Assembly (NCBI RefSeq): GCF_001274785.1
Contig: NZ_LHPI01000003.1
Span: 186,001 to 250,000 of the forward strand
Direction: 5' to 3'
DNA length: 64,000 bases
Source: Vibrio hepatarius
GTDB taxonomy: Bacteria; Pseudomonadota; Gammaproteobacteria; Enterobacterales; Vibrionaceae
Part shown: piece by piece, positions 16,858-26,019 of the stretch
Layout of the letters: every line of letters starts with the position of its first letter
How positions within the stretch are numbered: the stretch's first letter is position 1
Made by a program: the position numbers and the translations under genes
The notes under the pieces: generated by a model
Seen by the model: only the letters and a program-made list of their open reading frames with translations
What the model was told of the DNA's origin: nothing
The model's database searches: none

Positions 16858-17217
16858 TTACGCACTTTCATCCACCACGGTCTCGAATCCACCAAAGATT
16901 AAGCGAGAAGCATCAAACGGCATCCTCTCTTTCTCCTGCTCAATCCGAGGATCTTGCATGACTTTGCTAACCATCTGATCGCGAACTTGCTTTGATGGCC
17001 AGACAATCCAAGAAAACACCACTGATTCTCCCGCCGCGAGCTTAACCGCCATCTTCATCGACGTCATTTTGCCATCTGGGACATCGTCTTCCCAGCACTC
17101 AACATATTGAGTCGCACCGTATTCAATAAACACCTTCGCAACCCGCTGGGTATGTTCAATATAGAGTTGTTTGTTCTCTTCTGGCACGGCAGCAACAAAA
17201 CCATCAACGTAGCTCAT
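16858..17217 (-). CDS. DUF1428 family protein (YbaA-like)
   Basis: A 119-aa protein of the DUF1428/YbaA family (PF07237), marked by the N-terminal MSYVDGFVAAVP, a central CWEDDVPDGK and the C-terminal MPFDxxRLIFGGFE. The fold is expected to be a ferredoxin-like alpha/beta barrel dimer; no activity is established. I chose the ATG at 17217 because AAGGAGGT ends 5 nt upstream; an alternative GTG at 17223 overlaps that ribosome site. It is monocistronic and convergent with minE. Confidence 0.9.
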   Translation of the reverse strand: MSYVDGFVAAVPEENKQLYIEHTQRVAKVFIEYGATQYVECWEDDVPDGKMTSMKMAVKLAAGESVVFSWIVWPSKQVRDQMVSKVMQDPRIEQEKERMPFDASRLIFGGFETVVDESA

Positions 17218-17291
17218 GCGCACCTCCTTACGTTATTTGCCCAAACGTTAAGTGTAGACAACTGAGCAACCCCATTTGCGCACAACGAAAA

Positions 17292-17320
17292 AAAGCCCCA
17301 GTCTTTCGACTAGGGCTTTG
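17292..17320 (-). terminator. Terminator of adhE
   Basis: AAAGCCCCAGTC / GACTAGGGCTTT with one mismatch, a TTTC loop and A/T runs on both sides, downstream of the adhE stop on the minus strand. Confidence 0.85.
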
Positions 17321-17380
17321 TTCTTTTCCCGATCAGTAGGTTTCGTGCTAGCGAAAACCTATCTCATAGCGCACGCTTAC

Positions 17381-20083
17381 TTATGCGTTTGCTTTTTCTT
17401 TTTTCGCTTTAGGCGCATCTTTCGCTGATTCTTGGTCTGCTTTCTTCTTGATTACAGTAGTACCTTCGAAAGTTTCACCTTCAACAAAAGCTTTACCGTA
17501 GTAAGAAGCTAGTAGAACTTCTTTCAGCTCGCTGATTAGAGGGTAACGTGGGTTCGCACCAGTACATTGGTCATCGAACGCTTCTACCGCTAGCTCGTCT
17601 AGTTTCGCTACGAAATCAGACTCAGCAACACCTGCCGCTTGGATAGACATTGGGATGTCTAGGTTAACTTTTAGTTCATCCAACCATGCTAGTAGACGTT
17701 CAATCTTCTGAGCAGTGCGGTCACCTTCTTGACTTAGGCCTAGGTGGTCAGCAACTTCAGCGTAACGACGACGTGCTTGTGGACGGTCGTATTGAGAGAA
17801 CGCAGTCTGTTTAGTTGGGTTGTCGTTCGCGTTGTAACGTACCACGTTAGAGATAAGTAGTGCGTTAGCTAGGCCGTGTGGCAAGTGGAACTCAGCACCT
17901 AGTTTGTGCGCCATTGAGTGACAAACACCTAAGAATGCGTTCGCAAACGCTACACCTGCGATAGTAGCTGCGTTGTGTACTTTCTCACGAGCGATTGGGT
18001 CATTTGCACCGTTCGCGTAGCTTGATGGTAGGTACTCTTTTAGCATCTTAAGTGCTTGAAGAGCTTGACCATCTGAGTATTCGTTCGCAAGAACAGATAC
18101 GTAAGCTTCTAGAGCGTGAGTTACTGCATCGTAACCACCAAATGCTGTTAGAGACTTAGGCATGTTCATTACTAGGTTCGCATCAACGATAGCCATGTTT
18201 GGCGTGATTTCGTAGTCAGCTAGTGGGTATTTCGCACCAGTTTTGTCGTCAGTAACAACCGCGAATGGAGTAACTTCTGAACCAGTACCTGAAGTTGTAG
18301 TGATACATACAAGCTCAGCTTTCTTACCCATTTTAGGGAACTTGTAGATACGTTTACGGATGTCCATAAAGCGCATTGCTAGTTCTTCAAAGTGAGTTTC
18401 TGGGTGCTCGTACATTACCCACATGATCTTCGCAGCATCCATTGGTGAACCACCACCTAGAGCTAGAATCACGTCTGGTTGGTAGCTAGCCATTTGAGCC
18501 GCACCTTTTTCTACTACAGATAGTGTTGGGTCAGCTTCAACATCGAAGAATGTTTGAACTTCCATACCTTGAGCTTTAAGTAGGCTTACTACGTCATCTG
18601 CGTAACCGTTGTTGAATAGGAAACGGTCAGTTACTAGGAATGCACGTTTCTTGCCTTCTAGGTCGCCAAGCGCGATTGGAAGGCTACCACGACGGAAGTA
18701 GATTGACTTAGGTAGTTTATGCCACAACATGTTTTCAGCTCGCTTCGCTACAGTTTTCTTGTTGATTAGGTGTTTAGGACCTACGTTCTCAGAGATAGAG
18801 TTACCACCCCAAGAACCACAACCTAGCGTTAGAGATGGCGCAACGTTGAAGTTGTACAAGTCACCGATACCACCGTGAGTAGTCGGGATGTTAATTAGGA
18901 TACGAGCTGTCTTCATCTTGTCACCGAAGTAACGGATACGGTCAGCGTTAGTATCTTGGTTAGTGTAAAGACCAGATGTGTGGCCGATACCACCGATCTC
19001 AACCATAGTTACCGCTTGAGCAACCGCGTCTTCGAAGTTGTCAGCACGGAATAGACCTAGTGTTGGAGATAGTTTCTCGTGAGCGAATGCGTCATCGTAA
19101 GAAACTTTACTCAGACCTTCACCAACAAGTACTTTAGTATCTGCAGGAACCTTAACACCCGCCATTTCAGCGATTGCATGTGCTGGTTGACCAACGATTT
19201 TCGCGTTTAGCGCGCCATCGATAAGAAGAACTTTGCGAACTTTTTCCGCTTCTGCTTTGCTTAGTACGTAAGCTTTGTGAGAAGCAAAACGCTCTTTCAC
19301 TTCGTCGTACACTTCGTCAACTACGATTGCAGCCTGCTCAGAAGCACATACTACGCCGTTGTCGAAAGTCTTAGACATAAGGATAGAAGCCACTGCACGT
19401 TTGATGTCAGCAGTTTCGTCGATTACAACAGGAACGTTACCTGCACCTACACCGATTGCTGGCTTACCAGAAGAGTAAGCTGCTTTAACCATGCCTGGAC
19501 CACCAGTTGCAAGGATAAGCGCGATGTCATCATGTTTCATTAGAGCGTTTGATAGCTCAACTGAAGGCTGGTCGATCCAACCGATGATGTCTTTTGGTGC
19601 GCCTGCTGCTACCGCTGCATCTAGAACAAGTTTAGCTGCGTCGTTAGTTGAGTTTTTCGCACGTGGGTGTGGTGAGAAGATAATACCGTTACGAGTCTTC
19701 AAAGAGATTAGAGATTTGAAGATCGCTGTAGAAGTTGGGTTAGTTGTTGGTACGATACCGCAAATGATACCTACTGGCTCAGCGATAGTCATAGTACCTA
19801 GGTTGTCATCCTCTTCTAGGATGCCGCAAGTCTGTTCGTCTTTGTATTTATTGTAGATAAATTCAGATGCAAAGTGGTTCTTGATTACTTTATCTTCAAC
19901 AATACCCATACCAGATTCTGCAACCGCTTGTTGAGCGAGCGGGATACGAGCTTGGTTAGCTGCAAGAGACGCAGCGCGGAAGATTTTATCTACTTGCTCT
20001 TGAGAGTAAGTAGCGAACTCTTCTTGCGCTTTCTTAACGCGAGCAATCATTGCATCTAGTTCAGCCATATTAGTTACAGGCAT
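17381..20083 (-). CDS. adhE: Bifunctional acetaldehyde-CoA / alcohol dehydrogenase AdhE
   Basis: Converts acetyl-CoA to acetaldehyde and then ethanol with two NADH, the main ethanol-fermentation enzyme; it forms helical spirosomes. The 900-aa protein has an N-terminal aldehyde dehydrogenase domain (about 1-440, catalytic Cys in NGVVCASEQA) and a C-terminal iron-dependent alcohol dehydrogenase domain (about 450-870, GGGSPMDAAK nucleotide site, metal-binding His residues in the CHSMAHKLG/HLPHG region). The start is MPVTNMAELD at 20083 with AGGAG upstream, not the longer frame from 20131. A Lys/Ala-rich tail ends the protein. The long upstream region has FNR-like sequence. Confidence 0.98.
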   Translation of the reverse strand: MPVTNMAELDAMIARVKKAQEEFATYSQEQVDKIFRAASLAANQARIPLAQQAVAESGMGIVEDKVIKNHFASEFIYNKYKDEQTCGILEEDDNLGTMTIAEPVGIICGIVPTTNPTSTAIFKSLISLKTRNGIIFSPHPRAKNSTNDAAKLVLDAAVAAGAPKDIIGWIDQPSVELSNALMKHDDIALILATGGPGMVKAAYSSGKPAIGVGAGNVPVVIDETADIKRAVASILMSKTFDNGVVCASEQAAIVVDEVYDEVKERFASHKAYVLSKAEAEKVRKVLLIDGALNAKIVGQPAHAIAEMAGVKVPADTKVLVGEGLSKVSYDDAFAHEKLSPTLGLFRADNFEDAVAQAVTMVEIGGIGHTSGLYTNQDTNADRIRYFGDKMKTARILINIPTTHGGIGDLYNFNVAPSLTLGCGSWGGNSISENVGPKHLINKKTVAKRAENMLWHKLPKSIYFRRGSLPIALGDLEGKKRAFLVTDRFLFNNGYADDVVSLLKAQGMEVQTFFDVEADPTLSVVEKGAAQMASYQPDVILALGGGSPMDAAKIMWVMYEHPETHFEELAMRFMDIRKRIYKFPKMGKKAELVCITTTSGTGSEVTPFAVVTDDKTGAKYPLADYEITPNMAIVDANLVMNMPKSLTAFGGYDAVTHALEAYVSVLANEYSDGQALQALKMLKEYLPSSYANGANDPIAREKVHNAATIAGVAFANAFLGVCHSMAHKLGAEFHLPHGLANALLISNVVRYNANDNPTKQTAFSQYDRPQARRRYAEVADHLGLSQEGDRTAQKIERLLAWLDELKVNLDIPMSIQAAGVAESDFVAKLDELAVEAFDDQCTGANPRYPLISELKEVLLASYYGKAFVEGETFEGTTVIKKKADQESAKDAPKAKKEKANA

Positions 20084-20712
20084 AGGGATTCTCCTAAAAT
20101 TAACAAATATTAAAAACTTTTTATTAAGCAAACTGCGCGTTATTGGTATCGATTCAGGCAGATTATCTTAGTAAATTGCTTTCAAGGCTGAGTATATTAT
20201 TTCAGGTTGTGAAAAATATTGACTCAGATCAGTTATGAAAAAATAAATACCCAATAAGTGTTAGTTACATCGCACAAATCCACTTAAATAAATGAATTTA
20301 AAGGATTTAAATCACACTACATCGTTGAGCAAAATACCAGCAACTAGATACCTAGCCAGAAAAAACGGCAACAACCTGTAAAAAAGTTTCATTTTTTGAC
20401 CACAAACTTACATGTGATCCGAAAACTATGTGCCACTGAGAGTATATGCATCACTCCCACTCACTCTACAAAACCTGCTGTTTTTTATCAAAAATGTGCA
20501 GATGTTAACGTTTATGTAAAACAGGTTGTTATATCACCCTGTATTTTACTTAACAAAGCATGTCATTTTTATTTACCAAACTTTCAAAAATTAGATTTTC
20601 TCAGTAATGGGATGCTCTACAGGTTAGTTTTTTTCATTCGTTGACGTTCAGATTTTAGACTATATTCCGCGTGTAACTCACCACTCCTATTACTTATCGT
20701 GGATGCACTGAC
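20084..20712. other. Long intergenic region between divergent adhE and ychE
   Basis: 629 bp, strongly AT-rich, holding both promoters. The only ORF of note (82 codons, 20396-20644) has no ribosome site or recognisable product and is probably chance. A long regulatory leader is typical of adhE. One FNR-like site is listed; a TTGTGAA at 20206-20213 could be a Rex half-site but has no good partner. Confidence 0.6.
20219..20232. promoter_or_regulatory. FNR-like site in the adhE upstream region
   Basis: TTGACTCAGATCAG resembles TTGAT-N4-ATCAA with mismatches at the inner and outer positions. It lies about 140 bp upstream of adhE, whose product is anaerobically needed. Weak on sequence alone. Confidence 0.3.
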
Positions 20713-21351
20713 ATGCAATCGATCGAAATCGCTATTTTTCTGCAGTTTTTTCTCGGCTTAGTTGCCGCGGTTAACCCTGTGGGAATCATGCCTGTATTCG
20801 TCTCCCTTACCGGGCATATGACGTTAGAAGAAAAACACAAAACCGCGACAACCGCGAACATCGCTGTTGCGGTGATCCTGATTGTTTCTTTATTAGCAGG
20901 TCAGATGCTGTTGGACATGTTTAGCATCTCACTGGACTCGTTTCGCGTGGCGGGTGGGTTACTGCTGCTCAGTATCGCCTTTTCGATGATGAGCGGTAAG
21001 CTAGGCGAGGATAAGCAGAACAAGCAGGAAAAATCTGAATACGTCAGTCGTGAACAGATTGGTGTTGTGCCATTGGCAATGCCTTTGATGGCGGGCCCAG
21101 GTGCGATCAGTTCGACTATCGTTTACGGTGCACGTTACCCAAGTATGCTGGATACCGTCGGCATTGCGGCCACCGTGGGTGTGTTCTGTTTCTGCTCTTG
21201 GTTGTTGTTCCGCTCAGCACCGCTGATCGTGCGCTTCCTCGGTCAAACTGGCATCAACGTCATCACCCGTATTATGGGTCTGATCTTGGGCGCGCTGGGT
21301 ATTGAGTTTATTGCTAACGGCTTACGCAACCTCTTCCCCGGATTAGCCTGA
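20713..21351 (+). CDS. ychE: MarC-family (UPF0056) inner-membrane protein YchE
   Basis: A 212-aa polytopic membrane protein of about six helices, very similar to E. coli YchE by memory (LVNPVG near the N-terminus as AAVNPVGIMPVF, then SGKLGEDKQNKQEKSE, PLMAGPGAISSTIV and TGINVITRIMGLIL). Function is not established; the MarC name does not imply multiple-antibiotic resistance. It is adjacent to adhE as in E. coli. A terminator follows immediately and overlaps the leader of the next gene. Confidence 0.93.
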   Translation: MQSIEIAIFLQFFLGLVAAVNPVGIMPVFVSLTGHMTLEEKHKTATTANIAVAVILIVSLLAGQMLLDMFSISLDSFRVAGGLLLLSIAFSMMSGKLGEDKQNKQEKSEYVSREQIGVVPLAMPLMAGPGAISSTIVYGARYPSMLDTVGIAATVGVFCFCSWLLFRSAPLIVRFLGQTGINVITRIMGLILGALGIEFIANGLRNLFPGLA

Positions 21352-21372
21352 TTTTCTTAATGGCTGTATGAT

Positions 21373-21401
21373 AAAGCGATTCATCCTTGGATCGCTTTTT
21401 T
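21373..21401 (+). terminator. Terminator between ychE and the K+ channel gene, abutting its start codon
   Basis: AAAGCGAT / ATCGCTTT with a 10-nt loop and a run of six T ending at 21401. The ATG of the channel gene begins at 21402, so there is no room for a normal Shine-Dalgarno sequence. Confidence 0.75.
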
Positions 21402-22247
21402 ATGAAGAATCACACGCTTAAAAATACCCTTTACGTCACCATCTTCGGTACGCACACAAAAGCGGGGCGAGCTTTCGATATCGCGTTGATCATCGCGATC
21501 ATCAGTTCTTTGGTCGTGCTTGTGCTCGACTCGATTCCATCAGTACGAGCTGAATGGGCGAAAGAACTCAAGTATTTGGAATACATGTTCACTGGTCTTT
21601 TTACCATCGAATACTTAGTACGCCTCTACTGTTCACCAAAACCCGCGGCTTACGCGAAAAGCTTTTATGGGGTGGTCGATTTACTCGCGATATTGCCGAC
21701 CTATCTTGTTCTCTTCTTCCCGTCCGCATCATTTATGGGCGTGATCCGAGCGCTGCGTGTAATGCGCATTTTCCGTATCTTAAAGCTGGTTCGCTACCTA
21801 CAGGAATCCAACATTCTGCTGCGTTCACTGTTGATGGCGCGAAGAAAGATTTTTATCTTCTTCAGCACGGTTGCGATTTTGGTCACCATATTTGGCGCAT
21901 TGATCTTTGTAATTGAAGGACCAGAAAACGGCTTCACCAGCATCCCGAAAAGCATCTATTGGGCGATAGTGACCATCACAACGGTGGGTTACGGGGACTT
22001 AGTACCACAAACCGATTTGGGTAAGGCGTTAGCATCACTGACAATGCTATTGGGTTATTCGATTCTTGCGGTGCCGACGGGCATCTTTACCGCGGAGCTA
22101 CATCAGGAGATGCAATCACACAAAGTACTGGTGAAATGCCCAAACTGTTCGCAAAGCGGTCATGATTCGGATGCGATGCACTGCAAACATTGCGGCAGCG
22201 AATTAGCTGATCCAGATAAGCGGGTTGTATCAGCAGAAAAAAAATAA
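21402..22247 (+). CDS. Voltage-gated potassium channel with C-terminal zinc ribbon
   Basis: A 281-aa six-helix Kv-type channel subunit. S4 carries regularly spaced arginines (RALRVMRIFRILKLVRYL segment), the pore loop contains the K+ selectivity filter TTVGYGD, and S6 follows. After S6 the tail has CPNC and CKHC about 12 residues apart, a probable zinc ribbon, unlike the RCK domain of E. coli Kch. The ATG at 21402 is preceded by a terminator T-run with no ribosome site; a TTG at 21387 in frame is the alternative. Likely role: K+ flux or membrane-potential control. It is followed by a hairpin. Confidence 0.9.
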   Translation: MKNHTLKNTLYVTIFGTHTKAGRAFDIALIIAIISSLVVLVLDSIPSVRAEWAKELKYLEYMFTGLFTIEYLVRLYCSPKPAAYAKSFYGVVDLLAILPTYLVLFFPSASFMGVIRALRVMRIFRILKLVRYLQESNILLRSLLMARRKIFIFFSTVAILVTIFGALIFVIEGPENGFTSIPKSIYWAIVTITTVGYGDLVPQTDLGKALASLTMLLGYSILAVPTGIFTAELHQEMQSHKVLVKCPNCSQSGHDSDAMHCKHCGSELADPDKRVVSAEKK

Positions 22248-22269
22248 ACGCTCACAAAGAGCGTTTATT
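22243..22269 (+). terminator. Hairpin at the end of the K+ channel gene
   Basis: AATAAACGCTC / GAGCGTTTATT with an ACAAA loop, overlapping the stop codon. The downstream T-run is weak. Confidence 0.6.
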
Positions 22270-22320
22270 GGCGGTGTGTTGGATTGCAGTATGTAGCCTT
22301 GACCAAGCTCAGCGCACCGC

Positions 22321-22842
22321 TTAACAACCATCGGTAAATACTTCAACTCGGTAATCCGCGCCAGCTTCCATTGCGGCGGTATATTTTACGTAGCACTTAC
22401 TATCTTCAATCGCCTTATTGAAATCACTGATCGTTTCTTCGCCTAACCATTCTGAGCGGGTGACAATCCACGTATCCGGATTCGCCACGGTGCCATTATT
22501 GTGCGCAGCCCACACCCACTCTTTACTCATATCATGATAGCCCGTATCAAGCTGCAGGAAGTTTTCCATACCGCCTTTGATAACCGATGGATAACCATAT
22601 TGCACGTAGCCATACCCTTCTACCAAGTAACTGCCTAAGTTCTCCTGAGCTTCTACGGAAGTCTTACCAAACGCCAATTGAGCCGCATTGTTGACCGCTC
22701 CAGCAAGACCTTGAACCACCGAACTTTTGGCTTCACTTTGCAAATTGAGAAACCTTGGGGCGGCTACGACAGCCAATAAACCAAGAATCACGATCACAAC
22801 CACTAACTCAATCAGGGTAAAACCCTTCGCTTTTCTCGACAT
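22321..22842 (-). CDS. Type IV prepilin-like protein (MSHA-type)
   Basis: A 173-aa pilin subunit precursor. The short basic leader MSRKAKG ends in Gly7, followed by Phe and a Glu at +5 (FTLIEL), the type IV prepilin peptidase/methylation signal. A hydrophobic helix of about 22 residues follows. The globular part ends in a Cys pair (C150 and C173) forming the usual D-region loop. The N-terminal helix and the APRFLNLQSEA segment resemble MSHA pilins. No assembly ATPase, platform protein or other pilin gene is nearby, so it is an orphan that must use machinery encoded elsewhere. Confidence 0.88.
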   Translation of the reverse strand: MSRKAKGFTLIELVVVIVILGLLAVVAAPRFLNLQSEAKSSVVQGLAGAVNNAAQLAFGKTSVEAQENLGSYLVEGYGYVQYGYPSVIKGGMENFLQLDTGYHDMSKEWVWAAHNNGTVANPDTWIVTRSEWLGEETISDFNKAIEDSKCYVKYTAAMEAGADYRVEVFTDGC

Positions 22843-22912
22843 TTTGAACTCCAGTCGTCAATTCGCTACGAAAGTAGTTGCTCAAGGTCAGGAACGTGTC
22901 AGCAAAAAACAA

Positions 22913-22936
22913 AAAAGCGCCCATAAAGGCGCTTTT
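22913..22936 (-). terminator. Terminator of asd
   Basis: AAAAGCGCC / GGCGCTTTT with a 6-nt loop; on the minus strand it is followed by a run of T. It lies 25 bp beyond the asd stop codon. Confidence 0.9.
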
Positions 22937-22960
22937 GATACTGGTTGTTTCGATTCTAAC

Positions 22961-24076
22961 CTATTGTTTCTCAGCCAGAATGATACGCAGTGTACGACGT
23001 AACGGCTCAGCCGCACCCCACAGTAGTTGGTCACCGACAGTGAATGCGTTCAAGAACTCATCACCCATTGCCATCTTACGCAGACGACCGACAGGCACTG
23101 ACAATGTACCCGTTACTTTCGCCGGTGTCAGCTCAGAGGCTGTAATGTCACGGTCATTAGGAATAACCTTAACCCAATCATTGTGCGTGGCGATCATCTC
23201 TTCGATCTCGTCCATCGGCACATTCTGCTTAAGCTTAATGGTTAGCGCTTGTGAGTGACAACGCATTGCACCGATACGTACACATGTACCGTCGATTGGC
23301 ACTGGTGCGTCTTGGAAACCTAGAATCTTGTTCGCTTCTACGCCCGCTTTCCACTCTTCTTTACTTTGACCATTATCGCGCTTCACATCGATCCAAGGGA
23401 TCAGAGAACCTGCTAGCGGTACGCCAAATTTATCCGTTGGGAACGAAGTGCTGCGCATTGTATCGGCAACTTTCTTATCGATATCAAGGATAGAACTTGC
23501 TGGGTTTGCGAGTTCAGAACTCACTGAGTCGTTAATCACGCCCATTTGTGAGATAAGCTCACGCATGTTCTGCGCACCCGCACCTGACGCCGCTTGGTAA
23601 GTCATCGCGCTTGTCCATTCAACAAGGCCTTTTTCAAACAGACCACCAAGACCCATCAGCATTAAACTTACGGTACAGTTACCACCAACAAAAGTGTTAG
23701 TGCCGCCGTGAATGCCTTGCTGGATTTGCGCTAAGTTAACTGGGTCTAGCGTAATAATGGAATCTTCTGCCATGCGCAGCGTTGAAGCGGCATCAATCCA
23801 ATAGCCTTTCCAACCTGCTTTGCGAAGTTCTGGGTAAACTTTTTCTGTGTAGCTACCACCTTGGCAGGTGATAACAGCATCAAGCTGTTTTAAGCTGTCG
23901 ATGTCGTATGCATCTTGTAGATTTCCGGCTTCTTTACCAAAGTTTGGCGCTGGAATGCCTACTTGCGAAGTACTGTAAAAGACGGGATCGATAAAATCGA
24001 AGTCTCTTTCTTCTACCATACGTTGCATTAGTACTGAACCAACCATACCGCGCCAGCCAACTAAACCTACTCTCAT
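22961..24076 (-). CDS. asd: Aspartate-semialdehyde dehydrogenase
   Basis: Reduces aspartyl-4-phosphate to aspartate semialdehyde with NADPH, the branch point to lysine, diaminopimelate, methionine and threonine. About 371 aa. The Rossmann motif [13 protein letters not shown] opens the protein; the catalytic Cys lies in [10 protein letters not shown]. The start is one of two adjacent ATGs (24079 or 24076); 24076 gives the better spacing to GGAGAG and the usual [10 protein letters not shown] beginning. Monocistronic with its own terminator. No lysine riboswitch was recognised upstream. Confidence 0.97.
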   Translation of the reverse strand: MRVGLVGWRGMVGSVLMQRMVEERDFDFIDPVFYSTSQVGIPAPNFGKEAGNLQDAYDIDSLKQLDAVITCQGGSYTEKVYPELRKAGWKGYWIDAASTLRMAEDSIITLDPVNLAQIQQGIHGGTNTFVGGNCTVSLMLMGLGGLFEKGLVEWTSAMTYQAASGAGAQNMRELISQMGVINDSVSSELANPASSILDIDKKVADTMRSTSFPTDKFGVPLAGSLIPWIDVKRDNGQSKEEWKAGVEANKILGFQDAPVPIDGTCVRIGAMRCHSQALTIKLKQNVPMDEIEEMIATHNDWVKVIPNDRDITASELTPAKVTGTLSVPVGRLRKMAMGDEFLNAFTVGDQLLWGAAEPLRRTLRIILAEKQ

Positions 24077-24079
24077 CAT

Positions 24080-24516
24080 CAACTCTCCATGTAAACCTTA
24101 CAAAAACGAAGTAATCCATAGTTCAATTTTCGCGGCAAAATCTCAAGAGGTATTTACAAAAAAACACGAAGTTTTATCGCTATTCATCGATTGCTTAGAT
24201 AAAAGTCTGTTTTTGAGCAGAATTTCACCGGTTGTTATTTTTGAGAACAAAACAAAGAAAGCAGAAAACAAATTCCTAATTTATGTAACACACAATTTTC
24301 ACATTACAAAACATTGCTAATCATTAAATTTAACCAAAAATAAAACTTTCAACCAAACAAACAATCGAAAGCAGATCAAATACACACAAAAAGCACATAA
24401 ACTCGAAATATTACTCTGAGTCATGTAAGGTTCACTCCGTTCCCTAAAGGCGTTAACACTTCGATGGCTCTCATTCATGACAGCTATTGGTTCATAATTC
24501 TTATAAGAGGCTCTGT
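24080..24516. other. Intergenic region between divergent asd and nhaC
   Basis: About 437 bp, very AT-rich, containing both promoters. I looked for a lysine riboswitch, since NhaC-superfamily genes of vibrios and relatives can carry one, and did not find its conserved core. No ORF of interest. Confidence 0.55.
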
Positions 24517-25953
24517 ATGACGCAACTTACCCCACGTCTGCCAAGCTTAATGCAGGTTATTGTTGCCCTTGGCCTATTTTTGCTGATGGCATTTTCATTC
24601 ACAGCAAAATTAGATCTTCCAATCCAGCTAGCACTTTACATTGGCTGGTTCATTATCATGGTGCTTGGTATCCGTTTAGGCCACCAATATAAAGACTTAG
24701 AAAAAGCGGCACTAAAAGGTATTTCAAACGGACTAGGCGCAGTACTTATTTTGCTTGCTGTCGGCGCTCTTGTCGGTACTTGGATTTCAGGCGGTATCGT
24801 ACCAACGATCATCTATTACGGCCTAAATGCGATCCACCCTTCTATTTTCCTTCTCGCAACGATGATCATCTGTTCTCTGACCGCATTAGCAACTGGCACC
24901 TCTTGGGGCGCAGCAGGTACAGCGGGTATTGCGATGATGGGTATCGGCCAAGGTCTTGGCGTTCCAGCACCAATCACTGCTGGTGCGGTACTGTCTGGCT
25001 GTTACTTTGGTGACAAAATGTCGCCGCTGTCAGACTCAGTAATCCTAGCGTCTTCAATGTCGAACGTTGAAGTCATGGAGCATATCAAAGGCATGCTGCC
25101 GATCGCGCTGATCAGCTACGTCATCACTGGCATCATGTTTACTGCGTTTGGTTTCCACTACGCAGGTAACGTCGACATGTCACAGGTACAGTCTGTTATC
25201 GACGCAATGGAACAGCAGTTCTACATCACTCCATATTCATTTGTTCCAGTGATTATCGTGCTTGGCCTGTTGGCGATGCGTATGCCTTCATTCCCGGTCA
25301 TCAGCTTTGGTTCACTGCTGGGTATTATCTGGGCGGTGATGATTCAAGATGTGGATTTCCTACAAGCCTTTAATACCGCTTGGGCGCCGTACCAAATCGA
25401 ATCTGGCGTAGCGTTCATCGATTCCATCCTAAACCGTGGTGGTATGTCTTCGATGCTCGGTTCGGTGGCTGTGATTGTCTTCGGCCTTGGCTTTGGTGGC
25501 CTACTGGATAAAGTTGGCGTACTGGAAACCATCGCGAAACTGTTCGAGCGTCGCGTACAAAGTGCAGGTTCACTGGCAAGCAGCACCATTGGTACCGCAT
25601 TCTTAGGTAACGTTTTTGGCTCAGCAATGTACGTGTCTCTTATCCTGACACCAAAAATCTGTGCGAAGAACTACGACCGCTTGGGCTACCAGCGTAAGAA
25701 CCTATCTCGAAATGCAGAGTTCGGTGGCACACTCACATCAGGTATGGTGCCTTGGAGTGATAACGGTATCTACATGGCGAGTATTCTTGGTGTCGCAACC
25801 CTGTCTTACGCACCGTTCATGTGGTTAAGCTTCACTTGTATCATTGTCACCATCTTCACCTCATACATGGGTTGGTTTGTCGATAAGTGCGAGCCAACGG
25901 CAGAGGCGAGTGCGGAAGAAAGCGAAGTCGAGTTGGCTAAGCAAACTGCATAA
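24517..25953 (+). CDS. nhaC: Na+/H+ antiporter NhaC
   Basis: A 478-aa polytopic inner-membrane protein of the NhaC family, expected to extrude Na+ in exchange for H+. The GTSWGAAGTAG segment and the GDKMSPLSDSVILASSMSNVE segment are family signatures, and the repeat-related FGSAMYVSLILTPK and GTLTSGMVPWSDNG follow in the second half. The start is the ATG at 24517, with AAGAGG 6 nt upstream; the frame is open further back but without a ribosome site. Strong terminator directly after. Adjacent to asd, an arrangement I recall from V. cholerae. Some relatives transport amino acids, so a lysine-related role is possible. Confidence 0.9.
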   Translation: MTQLTPRLPSLMQVIVALGLFLLMAFSFTAKLDLPIQLALYIGWFIIMVLGIRLGHQYKDLEKAALKGISNGLGAVLILLAVGALVGTWISGGIVPTIIYYGLNAIHPSIFLLATMIICSLTALATGTSWGAAGTAGIAMMGIGQGLGVPAPITAGAVLSGCYFGDKMSPLSDSVILASSMSNVEVMEHIKGMLPIALISYVITGIMFTAFGFHYAGNVDMSQVQSVIDAMEQQFYITPYSFVPVIIVLGLLAMRMPSFPVISFGSLLGIIWAVMIQDVDFLQAFNTAWAPYQIESGVAFIDSILNRGGMSSMLGSVAVIVFGLGFGGLLDKVGVLETIAKLFERRVQSAGSLASSTIGTAFLGNVFGSAMYVSLILTPKICAKNYDRLGYQRKNLSRNAEFGGTLTSGMVPWSDNGIYMASILGVATLSYAPFMWLSFTCIIVTIFTSYMGWFVDKCEPTAEASAEESEVELAKQTA

Positions 25954-25971
25954 CGCTTCAGATTCGAAACC

Positions 25972-26003
25972 AAAAAGAGCGCCTACCACGGCGCTCTTTT
26001 TTT
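25972..26003 (+). terminator. Terminator of nhaC
   Basis: AAAAAGAGCGCC / GGCGCTCTTTTT, 12-bp stem, 6-nt loop and T7 run. It can also act on the convergent lipoprotein gene. Confidence 0.93.
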
Positions 26004-26019
26004 GTTTGGTTTTAGCTGG

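Noticed and set aside
20396..20644. 82-codon ORF in the adhE-ychE gap
   Set aside because: No ribosome site, no recognisable product and atypical composition; it lies in an AT-rich regulatory region.
24080..24516. Lysine riboswitch upstream of nhaC or asd
   Set aside because: The conserved riboswitch core and its helices were not found; the region is AT-rich without strong structure.
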